From assembly GCA_917880885.1 (NCBI GenBank), contig OU862917.1, positions 26,648,104 to 26,712,103 of the forward strand: DNA of 64,000 bases, given 5' to 3'. Below the pieces are notes generated by a model. It was not told the origin of the DNA, did not search any database, and was given only the letters and a program-made list of their open reading frames with translations. Below are positions 1 through 10,955 of the stretch, piece by piece; the first letter of the stretch is position 1, and each line of letters opens with the position of its first letter. This DNA comes from Limnephilus marmoratus. Lineage: Eukaryota > Arthropoda > Insecta > Trichoptera > Limnephilidae. The translations under genes were made by a program, and so were the position numbers.

Positions 1-189
1 ACAAAAATCAATGTATACTGTTTTCTTAAAATCTCTATAAAATATCCAGACCTTTTTAAAGTGTACAAGGCTTGAATTCTCTACGTGGAGTCTTTCAGAT
101 TTAAGATAATTATTATCGTAAATATTTAATTTAATTATTGTATTATTTTATTTATTTGCGTTATAAATAGTCTTTAAAATATACATCGG

Positions 190-565
190 AGGAAGGTTAT
201 ATCATATCATCATCACTCTTGGCTCTACAACCCCTGGTGGGTCTTGGCCTCCTCAAGTCTTCCTCTACTCATCTCGATTTTGTGCCAGCTCTCTCCAGTT
301 TAGAAACTCCAAGGTAGATATATCTTTGAGGACATTGTCGCTCCATCTTAATCTTGGTCTTCCCAGGATCCTTCGCCCTATCGGTCTTGAGTTCAGCAGG
401 GACTTTGGTGCTTAATGCCTGCTCTGACCCAGCCACCGAAGTCTTCCTAGTTTTATCAATTTTGTGACGTTTAGATCCTTAAACAGAATATATAGCTCAT
501 TATTGTAACGTCTGCGCCAAAATCCATTTTCTAAAACCGGTCCGAAGATACGCCTCAGGGTTATA
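190..565 (-). mobile_element. RTE-like LINE, C-terminal ORF2 fragment
   Basis: Read on the minus strand, the fragment encodes GRLRWLGQ, then a stop, then GRRILGRPRLRWSDNV. This is the pattern found at the C-terminus of RTE-type LINE proteins (a GRPR-x-RW motif after the RT thumb). The reading frame has at least two stops, so it is dead. It ends at its 3' side in a short GAT repeat (about 195-215), the same kind of tail as the element at 5905-6182. Only the last part of the protein remains, consistent with 5' truncation on insertion. Confidence 0.7.
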
Positions 566-1397
566 TCATTGACCAATAAAATAACGACATTTAAAGTACA
601 AAAAAAGATGATGAAAATTTATTGTAAAACCTGCTGTTATACTTTTTAAAGTTACAAAAAGTATAATAATTATTTCAAAAATACCTGGGCTTTCATTTAA
701 ACATTGATGTGTTAGTAAAAACAGAAAAGAGAAAGTGAGTTTATTTCATTCAAACTAATGAAAGCAAAAAGGAAGGAAAAAAATTATGATGAAATTCTAA
801 AAAAAAATATGGGTTTTTAATGATACACATTCCATCGAATATATATATATTTTTTTGATGTGTTTATATATATATATAACTAAAATATGTTTTGTTAACC
901 ATAATTAATACCCAAATAGTTCAATTGGCTAATTCAGTCTCTTTCGGGTGATAAAAGAGTCATCATATATATTTTTTAAATTAAATGTACCAGCACAGGA
1001 AATTATTATACACCTAAGCAACCATTTAAATACGACCGTAGGATTTGTCGTAGCTTTTCGCGGTTTTCGTAGCTCGTAGTCTTTGTCGTAGCGATATTAC
1101 AACACAATGTATGTATTTAAATCATGTAACACAAAGTATTTATATAATAAATGTAATGTATATAACGTAACGGTACATGCCCGGCTTTGACCGGGATTAA
1201 AGATGTTTCCCGGGGACAACCCGCATGAAATACTGAATATGAGGTTCCGAAAGCAATCTATGTTATTAATATCAGTTTTTAATGAAACATTATGCATTAA
1301 ATTGCTGAACTGAATTGTGTCATCATTATAATTTAATATCGCATATATTCATCAGAGCAGTATATCATTACCGATTAACGACCTAATTTATAAGACA
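566..1397. other. AT-rich stretch without recognisable gene
   Basis: I see only AT-rich DNA with short AT microsatellite runs (about 838-880) and a cluster of short CGTAG-type repeats near 1030-1095. No open frame here looks coding. Confidence 0.5.
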
Positions 1398-1710
1398 TTA
1401 GCGAGTTTCCGGAATGCATTGCAGTGCCACTTAATGAAAAATTTGTTTCTCCAGCGTGTCCTTTCCAATTCGTCCCGTTCCCGCTCCGCATCCCCATTCC
1501 TTCCCATGTCCCCTTCCCCTCACGCCTTCCCCCTCCACCTTCCATGCCTCCCCTCTCCCCCTCTCCCGCTCCCCCGTTCCGCGAACCCCCTCCCGCGATC
1601 TCCCCCTGTCCTGCGATCCATATTTTCAGTCCCGGTACATTCAGATTTTCAAACAGTTCGCATGCCACCTATTACAATTTTTTTATTCAAAATTTCATTT
1701 TTCGTATTTT
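1398..1710 (-). mobile_element. Helitron-like non-autonomous element, G-rich
   Basis: The minus strand carries a long purine-rich GGGGA/GGGAA tract followed by a CGCTGGAGAAACAAAT block and a CCGGAAACTCGCTAA end. The copy at 63463-63930 has the same order of blocks, including a homologous segment around 1640-1690. The end CTAA followed by T fits the CTRR-T rule for Helitron 3' ends. The proline-rich open frames over this tract are by-products of the biased composition. Confidence 0.55.
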
Positions 1711-2031
1711 ACAAATATTCATTTTTGTATATTATAAAAACAATCATTCGAATTTGGTACCTATCACAGGTACCTATTTAAAATGCCAATAATTCTTACT
1801 TAGTACTTCAAGTAAATTCATTAATTTAAAGAGTTTATTCGAAAATTTAATTTTTATTAAACAATCGATGGTTTGCAAAATGTCATTTTCAAATTGTGGC
1901 ATTTTTGACAGTTTCGCCAGAGTTTTTGTAATGCTTAAAAACTTATGTATAGTCATGTAATTGTAATAATTAAGAAACCTTCGCGGGGGTGGAAAGAAGG
2001 TATTTTGAAATTTTCAAACATTTCCTATACT

Positions 2032-2385
2032 TCTATATTAATATTATATATGCGAAAGTGAGTGTATTTGTTTGTTACGCTTTCACGCCTAAACCACTAA
2101 ACCGATATTAAAAATTCTTTAACCAATAGAAAGCTACATTATCAGCGAGTAACATAGGCTGTATACAATCGTAAGTTCCGGCATTGTGAAATTTGTATAG
2201 ATAAAAATGTGCAGGGAGGAAAGGCAGGGGGAAGGTGGGGTTCGTGGAAAGGGAACAGGGAAGAGACGAGGGTGGGGGAAGGCGGGGAAGGTGGAAGGGA
2301 ACGGGGACGCACGGGGAAGGACATGCAGGGAGAATCAATTTATTTCTTTGAATGGTATTGCAACGCATGTCGGGTACCAGCAGCA
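2032..2385 (+). mobile_element. Helitron-like non-autonomous element, G-rich
   Basis: It starts with TCTATATTAATATTATATA and a GCGAAAGTGAG block, then has a G-rich core (2205-2310), a GACATGCAGGGAGAATCAAT block and a GCATGTCGGGTACCAGC end. This block order is shared with the copies at 1398-1710, 47768-48299 and 63463-63930. The 3' terminus is degraded, so the right border is approximate. Confidence 0.55.
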
Positions 2386-2650
2386 ATACATAAACAATTC
2401 TCTTATACGATATTAAAATAATATTTATGTCGAGCGTTTTCTCTTTTCAAAACTTCAATGCTTCACAATCATTAATTGTTATAGTAAAAAATCTGAGCAA
2501 GTTTTTTTAAGTACTCGGGCCAAGTAGTTCGATATGTATCTGTCACAAAATGACACGAACTCGTCAGACATACAATATAAACAGATTTAGAAAGAAATAA
2601 CATCAAGCTTTGCATTTAAAAGTTTGCAATAAAAAAATTCTATTTTTGAG

Positions 2651-3130
2651 ACTGACAATTCAAAGTGGAATTTCATTATAATATATTATAATAAAACGAA
2701 TACAAAAATTTTATTCCACTTAATTTTATTTGACCGTAACCGGTTTTAGCTCGTTAGAGCCATCTTCAGACTGGTACAAATAATTCTTAGCCTTCGGTTT
2801 ATATACATAACATATGGGGGAGGGGTAGAGGGGTGGTCTACAAGGATTTTAATCAATTATATTAATTATATTTGTTGCTAAGTTGTTTTAGGGTCTGTTG
2901 AATTTCTGAATATTTTGGTAATTCCAGTAGGCTGATTACCTTGGATTTGTAGCTCACTTTAATGTTGATTAGGGAAAAACCTTACAAGTAATATGAATTA
3001 CTAACGACCTAATTTTATTGTCAAATCGTTATTATATTTATGAAGTATGGGATTTTTTTATATTGCTTTTTGAAGGGATACATGTTTACATTGGAGTAGG
3101 AATGGTCTAAACTAAATACATATTTTAATT
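2651..3130 (-). mobile_element. Repeat with hammerhead-like motif (Penelope-like terminal repeat?)
   Basis: It is about 85% alike by eye to 11635-12000, sharing the blocks around ACCGGTTTTAGCTCG, AATTCCAGTAGGCT and AGCTCACTT. On the minus strand it contains a hammerhead-like core (see 2733-2776). No reverse transcriptase or GIY-YIG frame is visible. Assignment to Penelope-like elements is inference from the hammerhead and from the partly inverted arrangement of the second copy. Confidence 0.45.
2733..2776 (-). ncRNA. Hammerhead-ribozyme-like motif, mutated core
   Basis: On the minus strand the order is CTGAAGA, a GGCTC/GAGCT stem with loop TAAC, then AAA where an active core needs GAA, then palindromic ACCGGT. 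The G12 to A change should inactivate it. The sister copy at 11685-11728 keeps GAA. Confidence 0.5.
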
Positions 3131-3545
3131 TCGAGATTATTATGAAAAATACACTGGATACAAAGGTGGGGATGGTAACCGGAAAATTCGGAACCACCTT
3201 TGAAAAGTCGTTACGTTAGGTTAGGTGTAAGGGCTATTTCAAAATTATTTTTTCATAGCTTTTAATGACTATTTAAAGAGGTGTTGAGTTTACTTGATTC
3301 TGAGATGGCATGGAACCAACAGAACGCGCCAAATAGATCACCCAGTAAAGGCTTGCCAATTTTTAAAAATAATATATTTATTTTATTTTTTAAAATAATA
3401 ACATATTTTATCATTTGGAAGAAGCGACCATTTCTCATGAAAAATGTTTGATTTTATAAACAATAAAAGTGGTAAAAACTAAGAATTCTATTAATTTCGA
3501 ATTAATATTTTTTTTTTACAAAACAAACATGAAATACCTTTTTAT

Positions 3546-3865
3546 TCTATATATTTATATAAATCTCGTGTCATGGTTTTTGTGGTCGCGCTCCTCCGAA
3601 ACGACATGACCGATTTTTATGAAATTTTTTATGTATAGTTGGTTGGTAAGAGAATAGGTCATAAAATATATTTCATACCGCTAGGCGATTAGGGTGTCTT
3701 GTCCAGAATTTTTTTTCTACTTTTTTGACAATTTTTTTTATATATTTTTTTATTTGTCATAAAAAATACCTATTACCCCAAATTTTCACCCTCCTACCCC
3801 CACCCTCCCATTTTTTAATCGCGATTTTTGTATGAATAAATTTAACCGTCGAGCGTTGCTTGTAT
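3546..3865 (+). mobile_element. Helitron-like element, 5' part
   Basis: It begins TCTATATATTTATATAAATC and continues CTCGTGTCATGG and CTCCTCCGAAACGACATGACC. The first 200 bases align by eye with the element at 47768-48299 (CTCGTGTCACGG, CTCCTCCGAAACGGCTGGACC). Its 3' end is not recognisable here. Confidence 0.5.
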
Positions 3866-4204
3866 TTCAAACATAACGAAATAAAAAAATAAAAAATATC
3901 ATACACTCAATTGCTCTTCGAAATTAATGTTGATTTTCTTTATTTCATTTTCCTACTTTAGGATAAAAAAAATATAACTTTTTTCACTTTACATTAAACT
4001 TTTAAGAGACCAAACAATGAATTATGTCTGTTACTTTAATGAAATACATTGAATGAGAAAATGAATGGGTGGAGTTTTTTGTTTTTATCGGTGGTCATCG
4101 TCTACAGCGCTCCATTCCTCTTTCTGTCATAGATGCCATCCCCACACTCTTACAATGCATTCATTATTTTTATATAACAAAAAAATATTCACTAGAAATA
4201 ATAC

Positions 4205-4976
4205 GGGTAGGACACGATATAAGGATGAGTTTGTATGAGGTACTCAAATATTGAAATGAGGTGTTGAGGTGTCCCACCTCATTTGGGGTGAGGTGTACCC
4301 ATACCCGCCTCCCGTGTCTGTTATTTAGTAATACGAAAAATGGATATGAAAAAGGCCTTGCACCCCTTCTCTTATCCCTCCCCCTCCTCAGCAACCCCCT
4401 CCACCTCATCTCAACACTGCCTCATCCTCCTTCCCTCGGGAGCTGTTGGGACTCTTGTGCGGTATTTACATAACATATAACAATAATTTAAAATAAAAAT
4501 ATATAAAAAAAAAACAAAAAAATTTCACAGTTGGTACGGTATTCACTTATCGATAGGTACATAATTTACAATAAAAAATATTTAGATTAAAAAATAAAAA
4601 ATTTAAGCAGTTGGGACTCTTGTGCTCATAAATTATTGTTAGGTGTATTCACATAACAATAATTTGCAATAAAAAAAAATTACAAAAAAAAAATTTTTTG
4701 GAGCAGTTGGTAGGTACTCTTGTGCGGTATTCACTTAACAATAATTTAGAATAAAAAAATAAAAATTTCGGAGCAGTTGGGACGCTTCTGCGGTATTCAC
4801 AATATATGAATTGGCTTACCCCACCACCACCTCACGGTTCTAATACAAAAATGTCATAGAATATACAAACACTTCACGCCTCACCACCTCATACATTTGT
4901 CCCAATCTATGCGTGACATGACATGTAGTTTAATACATCAACCACCTCACACCTCACCTCATATTTATCCCATACA
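4205..4976. repeat. GAGGTG-rich ends flanking a tandem array
   Basis: The left part (4238-4318) has repeated GAGGTG, and the right part (4815-4975) has repeated CACCTC. The same short motif therefore clusters at both ends in inverted polarity, as subterminal transposase-binding motifs do in hAT elements. The interior is the tandem array at 4437-4805. I cannot define exact termini or a target duplication. Confidence 0.35.
4437..4805 (+). repeat. Tandem array, about five degenerate units of 70-95 bp
   Basis: Each unit carries a GCAGTTGGGACTCTTGTGC-like block, a CGGTATTCAC block and an AT-rich spacer with A runs. Units start near 4439, 4520, 4608, 4701 and 4771. A single inverted copy of the first two blocks occurs at about 57190-57220, and a degraded copy near 48965. 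Confidence 0.6.
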
Positions 4977-4996
4977 TGACAACGTGAATTGGCGAA

Positions 4997-5132
4997 TCGA
5001 TGAATTGATCATTCGATGAATTGGTTTTCAAAGAATTGGTTTTCGATGAACTCGTTTTCGATGAACTCGGTTTCGATGAACTCGTTTTCGATGAATTTGC
5101 TTTCGATGAATTAATTTTCGATGAACTCGTCG
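4997..5132 (+). repeat. 15-bp minisatellite
   Basis: There are about nine units of TTTTCGATGAACTCG and variants. Because the period is a multiple of three, one frame stays open and spells repeated VFDEL-like residues. No start context, homology or splice signal supports a gene. Confidence 0.7.
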
Positions 5133-5239
5133 GTTACCCTGAGAAAATAATTGTGACAAAAGATTCTACTTTGTTGGGTGCTTTGAAATCTATTTTCCCC
5201 GCCTTAAATGTTACGCATTGTCGTCTCAAAATGGTCTAA

Positions 5240-5904
5240 CCACAGTTTGAAAATGTCTTTGTAAGCCGAAACCGCTATCACAATAAATAAAAAAACACAT
5301 ATACTTGCAGAACTTGATAAAACATTAATAAATTTGATTTTTTTATTGAATGCAGTTCCACGATATAAACACAAAAAAATGTAAATTGTGTACTTCTGGT
5401 AGATGTAATTTAAATAGGTGTATTACTCTCCGTGTGTAACTTCATCCATGTGTAATTCTGGCGGTGTAATATTGGTAAGTGAAATGCACGCGTGAAGTAT
5501 GGATGTCGTAATTGAATCAATTTTTTGAACAAAGAGCATTTTGTTTACAAGCGAGCAACATTGATGACCTTGCTGCAAGAATCGTATTATCTAATTAATA
5601 AATTAATTGATCGATGAATCGTATCGATTTATTGGAATAATTGTGTGTTTTGCTGCATTCATGTAAAGGTTATTTTTTGTAGTTTTTTTTTAAATTTTTC
5701 TTTATTAATTTCTTTGATGGTTACATAATTTGTGGAATTTTCGACCACCATGCTACATGCCCGAATGATTTTCGATTTTATATGTAGTGCATTAACATTT
5801 TAAATTAGCACGATTTTATATATATAGTGCATTAACATTTTAAATAAGCAATAATATAAGGGAATGTAAAAGATTATAAAATAATATCAAAGAATATATA
5901 ATAA
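5240..5904. other. AT-rich stretch with a short tandem duplication
   Basis: No gene is seen. Near 5772-5850 a block containing TAGTGCATTAACATTTTAAA occurs twice about 41 bp apart. Confidence 0.45.
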
Positions 5905-6182
5905 CATAATATTAAATGGTAGGTGATTTGGGCACGTACTAAGAATGTCTGATGACCGAATTCCTAGGAATATACTGAGTGCGATTCGAGAGGGTAGACG
6001 TCCAGTGGGCCGCCCTAGACACAATTGGGCGAGACAACTCCAGAAACTATCTGAAGAGAGGATGATAGGACTGCCATGGACGGAGGCTGAACAGTCAGCG
6101 CAAGACGGACGAATGGAGACGCCTTGTCGATGCAGTGGGTTCCCGGCCCCCAATAGGAAAAGGGGAAGAAGATGATGATGAT
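5905..6182 (+). mobile_element. RTE-like LINE 3' end with GAT repeat tail
   Basis: The plus frame reads GHVLRMSDDRIPRN, then GRRPVGRPRHNWARQL, then a short C-terminus. This is the GRPR-x-xW end of an RTE-type LINE protein. It runs straight into (GAT)n at 6168-6186, a microsatellite-type 3' tail usual for RTE elements. Everything 5' of the last 90 codons is missing. Confidence 0.75.
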
Positions 6183-6385
6183 GATAGTATTATAGAAAGA
6201 AAATTAGTATAAAATAATATAAAAAGCGTATGAAAGAAAAAAAATATATAAAGAGCATATGAAGGAATATAAAAAATGATGATGATGATAGTATTATATA
6301 AAGAAAATTAGTATAAAATAATATAAAAAGCGTATGAAAGAGAAAAAAAATAAAGAGCATATGAAGGAATATAAAAAGAAAGTAA
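6168..6385 (+). repeat. Tandem duplication of the LINE tail region, period about 104 bp
   Basis: The GAT run plus the following TAGTATTATA, AAAGCGTATGAAAG and GAGCATATGAAGG blocks are present twice in a row with few differences. Confidence 0.7.
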
Positions 6386-6499
6386 TTTAAAAATATCTAA
6401 AATCAATGTAGTATTATAGAGTAAGCAACAAAAAAGAGTTATTATGGTGATGATATAGTGATGATGTAGTATGTAGGTATATATGATGTAGTTTTATGT

Positions 6500-6764
6500 A
6501 CCTCTATATTTCTCGTTTAATTACTTCTATAAACTTTTAAAATATGTTAAGTCTAAATCTTTTCACAAGTTAAACTCTTAAGTTTGTGATAAGGATCTTT
6601 TTTTAAAAATAATTTTTAAGTTATTAACATGTTGTCCTCTCCTAATCACAAGCATTTGCTTTCTTAGGAGAGTGTATAAAATATGAACCCTATATTATGT
6701 TATATTATGAAAATGTAAATGAAATAAATATTAATAAAACAATAAATATATTTAATCTTTCTGC
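6500..6764 (+). mobile_element. LINE 3' tail with terminal stem-loop
   Basis: A 9-bp perfect stem (6637-6645 with 6664-6672) encloses a loop holding CACAAGC, TTT and GCTTTC. It is followed by AT-rich DNA with AATAAA-like motifs ending near 6760. The loop motif recurs at 15552-15586 and 45338-45389, where the stems have different sequence. Confidence 0.5.
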
Positions 6765-7150
6765 TATTAAAATGTTATTTACATACAAAAGCTTGAATGG
6801 TGGTGTAGATATCCGTTCTTTGAAGAAATTCTTTAAATAAATTTCTCTCCTTTTCGGATATACCTTTTTGGACACCGAATGCAAAGTGAGTAATTGTACA
6901 AGATCTTTTGATGTCGTTATTTAGTGTGTTGAATATTTTAGATGCAATGTATGAGCATTGTCCCTGTGTGAAGCTGGTTTTTGTTTTAGGGATTATGCAT
7001 TTTCTGTGCGTTAAGTAGCCTGTATGTATATCTTTTCGTGGGAAATTTAACCGACCATTTTTCCATATATGAATGAGAGCTATTATAATATACGGTTGGC
7101 AAAGGTCTAGGACTGCGAGTTCCTTATTTATCTTCGTACATTGCATCAAT
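6765..7150 (-). mobile_element. LINE ORF2 C-terminal fragment
   Basis: The minus frame 6775-7149 has RKCIIPKTKTSFTQGQCSYI and IFNTLNNDIK. These match the tail of CR1/Jockey-type reverse transcriptases, in which an IP-x-x-x-T segment is followed by a FN-LP-x-IK motif. The same pattern is clearer at 44946-45460 and 49520-49720. No palm motifs remain. Confidence 0.55.
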
Positions 7151-7160
7151 TCCCTAAACT

Positions 7161-7900
7161 AATCAAATAACGGATTCAAGGGTGATAACTGATAACAATA
7201 ATGTCCAGACAAATACGTGGAGAATGAAAATAAAATAATAAAAATATACTGCAGAATAGGTAATTTTGGGTTAAATGAGTAGAACATCAAAACATTGAAA
7301 AAAAAATGTTCTCAGGTTCAAATGCTGCATAAGAGACATGCCAAAAGAATTGCTTAGAAATTTAGAAAGATATCAAGAACTTTGGTCATTCATTCCACAA
7401 ACCGCACGTGAGCCGTTCCTAACTACACAAATAAATAATTAAACATTCGAAGGGACAAATAATGTTTATGAAATCAACTACCACTTTAATAATATATTTA
7501 TTTATTTAATATCCATGGTATAAAGAATAATTGCATGTCACAATTGAATACAAGCATATTCGGGCCTTCCCGTCAATGTTCGAGTTTTTATTAACTTAAT
7601 TGGTAATTTGGTACGGCTCACGTATGTTGTGTGGAGTTTGTGGACGAAGTTAATGCAAATGATAAATTGTTTGCCACATTATCTTTGTGAATATAAAATA
7701 AAGATGGATTGTGAATGTTCATATTTATGATTTATAATTCTCTTTGTCTTAATCTTGTTTTTTTTTATTTAGATGCCTGCCAGTTTAGTCACTATTCTTA
7801 TGATCTTCAGGACAATTACAAATTACCAACAAACAATTCAAACAAAAAATATCATTTCAGAGATTAACTGTTAAAATTTAATAATGACGTAAAAATATTA
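7161..7900. other. No recognisable gene
   Basis: AT-rich DNA. I see no open frame with recognisable content and no clear repeat boundary. Confidence 0.4.
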
Positions 7901-7904
7901 TTAT

Positions 7905-8100
7905 CCAATGAAATAATCCATAAGCAAATGGTTCTAATGGAAGATTAGTATAAAGACTGAGAAGTAAAATAACTGTAGTGTAGGACCTAATGTAGACTTG
8001 TACCTAAAAGTAATATAAAAAGATATTACGTTAAGAAAACTAAACAGATAACACCTCCATTTTTTATGGAGGTACATCTTTAAATAAAAATATAGGAAAA
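7905..8100 (+). mobile_element. Two adjoining LINE 3' tails
   Basis: At 7920-7985 the blocks ATAAGCAAATGGTTCTAATG and GGAAGATTAG, then AGTAAAATAACTGTAG, match the tail at 45364-45435. At 8053-8073 a second hairpin pairs ACCTCCAT with ATGGAGGT and continues ACATCTTTAAATAAAA, like 15587 onward. Confidence 0.45.
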
Positions 8101-8439
8101 TGATTGTAAAAATGAAATTTGACTGAATATTATAAGCTTAAATTTTCACTCGATTATTGGTTAAGTTTATATGTTTATATAAATGATTATCTTGTAAAAA
8201 AATACTACATAATCTGTAAAAGATTGATATTTTTTTATTTTAACTTGTAATTTATGCTCTGAAGATGTTACGAAAATAAAAATTTACCAGGTGGCATTTT
8301 GTTTAATAATGCCATCTGGTACATTTTTGGTAAATAAAATAGTAAAAATTTATCATTTAGTAAAAATCAGGTGAATAATATACAATATTTAAAGAAAGGA
8401 AGTGTACCTGTAGATGTGTGACTTATAAATCTAAAATAT

Positions 8440-8608
8440 TATCTTTTTTTTTCATAAAGTTCGTCTTCTTCTTGGTGTGCCCTATCAGGTCCCCCCGACG
8501 TTGGCCATAACTCTGGAAAATGTCTCTCTGTCTTGCGCTGCCCGGAATAGCTCCTCCACACTTCTAATGCCGGTCCATTCTCGTACATTTCGCAGGCAAG
8601 ACACAGTA
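8440..8608 (-). mobile_element. RTE-like LINE 3' end
   Basis: The minus strand reads REWTGIRSVEELFRAAQDRE then TFSRVMANVGGT, the same place in the protein as the C-terminus at 5905-6182 (there LPWTEAEQSAQDGR). It ends in a GAAGAAGAC-rich tail. Only the last 40 codons or so are present. Confidence 0.6.
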
Positions 8609-8645
8609 GAATATCCAGACACATCTAGATAGTGTCTGGATATTC
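8609..8645. repeat. 37-bp near-perfect palindrome
   Basis: GAATATCCAGACAC (8609-8622) pairs perfectly with GTGTCTGGATATTC (8632-8645) around a 9-nt centre. It sits exactly between an RTE-like tail and the next LINE tail. Confidence 0.8.
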
Positions 8646-8654
8646 GAGTTTTGA

Positions 8655-9110
8655 ATCTTTATTTATTTATTTTTGTTTGTTTTACGGTTTTTTAGAGAAA
8701 TGTGTCTTTACTGGGGTACCCCGTTCTAAGGACACATTGTACTAGTTTTCTTATTTGAATTATTAGTACCTAAATACCTGTGTTAGAATATTACCGAGGA
8801 AAATTGTGAAGTTAAATCTAAAAGAATGTACAAAATAAGCATTATTCATTGTTAGGTTGCAAAATTGTATCTATATTCTTCCTTCCCATGTCCATAATCC
8901 ATATTTTTATGCTTCTTTTGAAGGCGGTTATTTTTTTTATGGTTTTTATTGCAAGAGGGAGTAAATTAAATAATTTTATATAGAAGTATTGCATGTTTCT
9001 TGGTCCAAAAGTCGTTTTAGTTGTAGATTGGTGGAATGTATGTTGTAATGTAGATAGATCTTGCGAATCGGCCCGAGTTTGTCTGTGTAAAGTTACCCTG
9101 TTTTTTTAAT
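8655..9110 (-). mobile_element. LINE 3' end with ORF2 remnant and terminal stem-loop
   Basis: The minus strand reads QYFYIKLFNLLPLAIKTIKK near 8935-8995, the FN-LP-x-x-IK tail of a CR1/Jockey-type reverse transcriptase. Downstream on that strand a stem TGTGTC/GACACA (8701-8706, 8731-8736) encloses inner GGGGTACCCC, then the A-rich tail at 8655-8690. The stem-loop is related to those at 18898 and 42308. Confidence 0.6.
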
Positions 9111-9239
9111 GCATACATTAGAATATCTTTCGTTTATAATTGTTTAAGTGACATTAAATTCAGCGCTTTAAAAACATACTTTGTAGGGATTCTAAGTATA
9201 ATTTTGTGCTATGAGGACTGGTTTTATAGTGCAATCATA

Positions 9240-9485
9240 ATAATGATAGTAGCCAATAGATACGCGTTAAGAAAATGAAGATAATTTGGGTGATTTTTTT
9301 GATTTAATTACCGAATCAGATATCGACATCTTGGCGCAGTGGTTAGCGCATTTACCCGGAAAGCGAAAGGCCCTGAGTTCGAGTCCCAGAGGTGCAAATG
9401 TCTTTTTATGATTTTTCTGTTTCCAGATTTTCGCTTAAGTTTCGCTAATATTGTCTTCATTTAAATAAATATTAAACATTATATT
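9240..9485 (+). mobile_element. tRNA-derived SINE, family alpha
   Basis: At 9330-9400 there is an A-box-like TGGCGCAGTGGTTAGCGC and a B-box-like GAGTTCGAGTCCC, spaced as in a tRNA. The body that follows (ATTTTTCTGTTTCCAGATTT, TTTCGCTAATATTGTCTTCA) is shared with 14480-14740 and 59935-60095. It is a SINE, not a tRNA gene: no clean acceptor stem is present. Confidence 0.7.
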
Positions 9486-9865
9486 CTGAAACTCTGTTTA
9501 CTTTGAAATAAATTAAAGATTTTACATATTTATAAATGCGTCCTCTTGTATGTTTATCAGATATCACCAGGAATTTAATTAAAAAAATATAAATAATCCT
9601 TAAATCTTAAATGCGCTGCAGCAAAATACACAATTTTCTTTGTAATTGGGTTTTCCCGGGGAAACACGGAAATTGAATCATCTCTCTTTCAAATTAACTT
9701 AATTTAAGTCCATCCGAAAAGGTGAAGCAATACTTCCGTCGAGATGCAACGGAGATTTGTCTGTTTGCATTCTGATTTAATGAACTAATCGAGAAAAGTC
9801 TCTTTACTTTTTATCTTCGATATGTATACTACTTGTCTAAAGGTTACTTAATAACAATCGACTTA
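9486..9865. other. No recognisable gene
   Basis: AT-rich DNA with no supported feature. Confidence 0.4.
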
Positions 9866-9867
9866 AT

Positions 9868-10318
9868 TAATTTGGGAGGCGGGTACGGGTACTGCCGCCT
9901 AGAGAATCATTTTTCGGAAAACCAACACCCCTGCCGTATGTCACCCCAAGTGGTGCGCTACATTTGGTGACCTAGTAGGTGCCAGGTTTATGGAGTGAGA
10001 TTTGTCTAGGTCTTGGCGGCGGATGCGTTTGTCCATCTACTGCGTGGCGGACCGTATCGGGAGACTGATTGAGGGACACCTTTTGACCTCTCCAGCCTGA
10101 CTCTCTCAACTCATCGCCTTGCACCACAGTGGGAGGAATGGATTCTGTACACAGTGACTGCCAGATTAGCAAACACCCTTCATTTATTTTTCCTTTCTAC
10201 AACTTTCTATCCTTCCTTTCCCTAAAAAGATCCTCCACACAGCATCCCAAAAGATGTCAAAAGCCCCGAAGGAAATTGTTTTCCTCCGGGACTACCGTGG
10301 GGAGCTAATTTAAAAAAA
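9868..10318 (+). mobile_element. Non-autonomous element S, near full-length copy
   Basis: It starts TTTGGGAGGCGGGTACGG. Conserved blocks follow: CACCCCAAGTGGTGCGCTAC, GGTCTTGGCGGCGGATGCG and CATCGCCTTGCACCACAGTG. The end CCTCCACACAGCATCCC plus a GGA-rich hairpin is the same tail as the LINE at 26590-27135, so S is probably mobilised by that LINE. Other copies: 24440-24715, 25988-26425, 37880-38035, 49955-50345 (minus), 57990-58165, 61053-61315. Confidence 0.65.
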
Positions 10319-10464
10319 TACGATATTTGACACTATAACTTGGAAAAATTAAAAAAACGACGTCGTCAAAAAAGAATACTCGATTGTGAGCCTTTTATCA
10401 TAAAGATTGGAAGTGAGAGCATTTACGTAGAATATTTTGAGGTATTGATTTTTTTAAAACATTA

Positions 10465-10955
10465 TTTAATGCATTCTGCACTAGCCTGTATACATGTGAA
10501 ACATGGTGTCAATACCGAGTAAGCTCAATGGAACGTCTCCGGATCCAATATAATGATGCGTGCAGAATCATATTTGGATTCAGAAGGTATAGCAGCGCTT
10601 CAACAATGTTCACAGAATTAAGACTCCATGGATTCGCCAGTCTGATGAGACACCGGGTCACTGGAGCCAGGATGCGGCTAATGGCCTCCGACAACACGTT
10701 GGTGACCGCAGCCTTCCAGCACCAAGCTCTGCTCCTGAGTGAGCGATGGGCCCGAGCGCACTCAAGATCACGCCCTGCATAATAATTGATTATTTATTTT
10801 TGTTATTATTAATTTTTATTAGTATTATATATGTTCTTATTTCTTTACTGTGTAAATATATAAATATGTATAACTATATGGGACGTGTGGGATTGCACTA
10901 TCCTCCCCACATCCTGGAAGATGATTAAGATTATTATTATTATTATTATTAAGGT
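10465..10955 (+). mobile_element. LINE 3' end, RT C-terminus plus stem-loop and TTA tail
   Basis: The plus frame from about 10465 reads FCTSLYTCETWCQYR, then MERLRIQYNDACRIIFGFRR and ASTMFTELRLHGF. This is the C-terminal region of a CR1/Jockey-like reverse transcriptase; the frame stops at 10782. In the 3' UTR, stem 10885-10891/10906-10912 encloses TTGCACTATCCT. The element ends in a (TTA)n run at 10928-10953. The minus-strand copy at 28840-29500 has the same protein and loop. Confidence 0.75.

Noticed and set aside
1375..1792. Several proline- or glycine-rich frames on both strands
   Set aside because: By-products of the purine-rich core of a Helitron-like repeat; the same frames appear at 2108-2421, 47966-48242 and 63495-63946.
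5021..5239. 72-residue frame with repeated VFDEL
   Set aside because: Translation of a 15-bp minisatellite.
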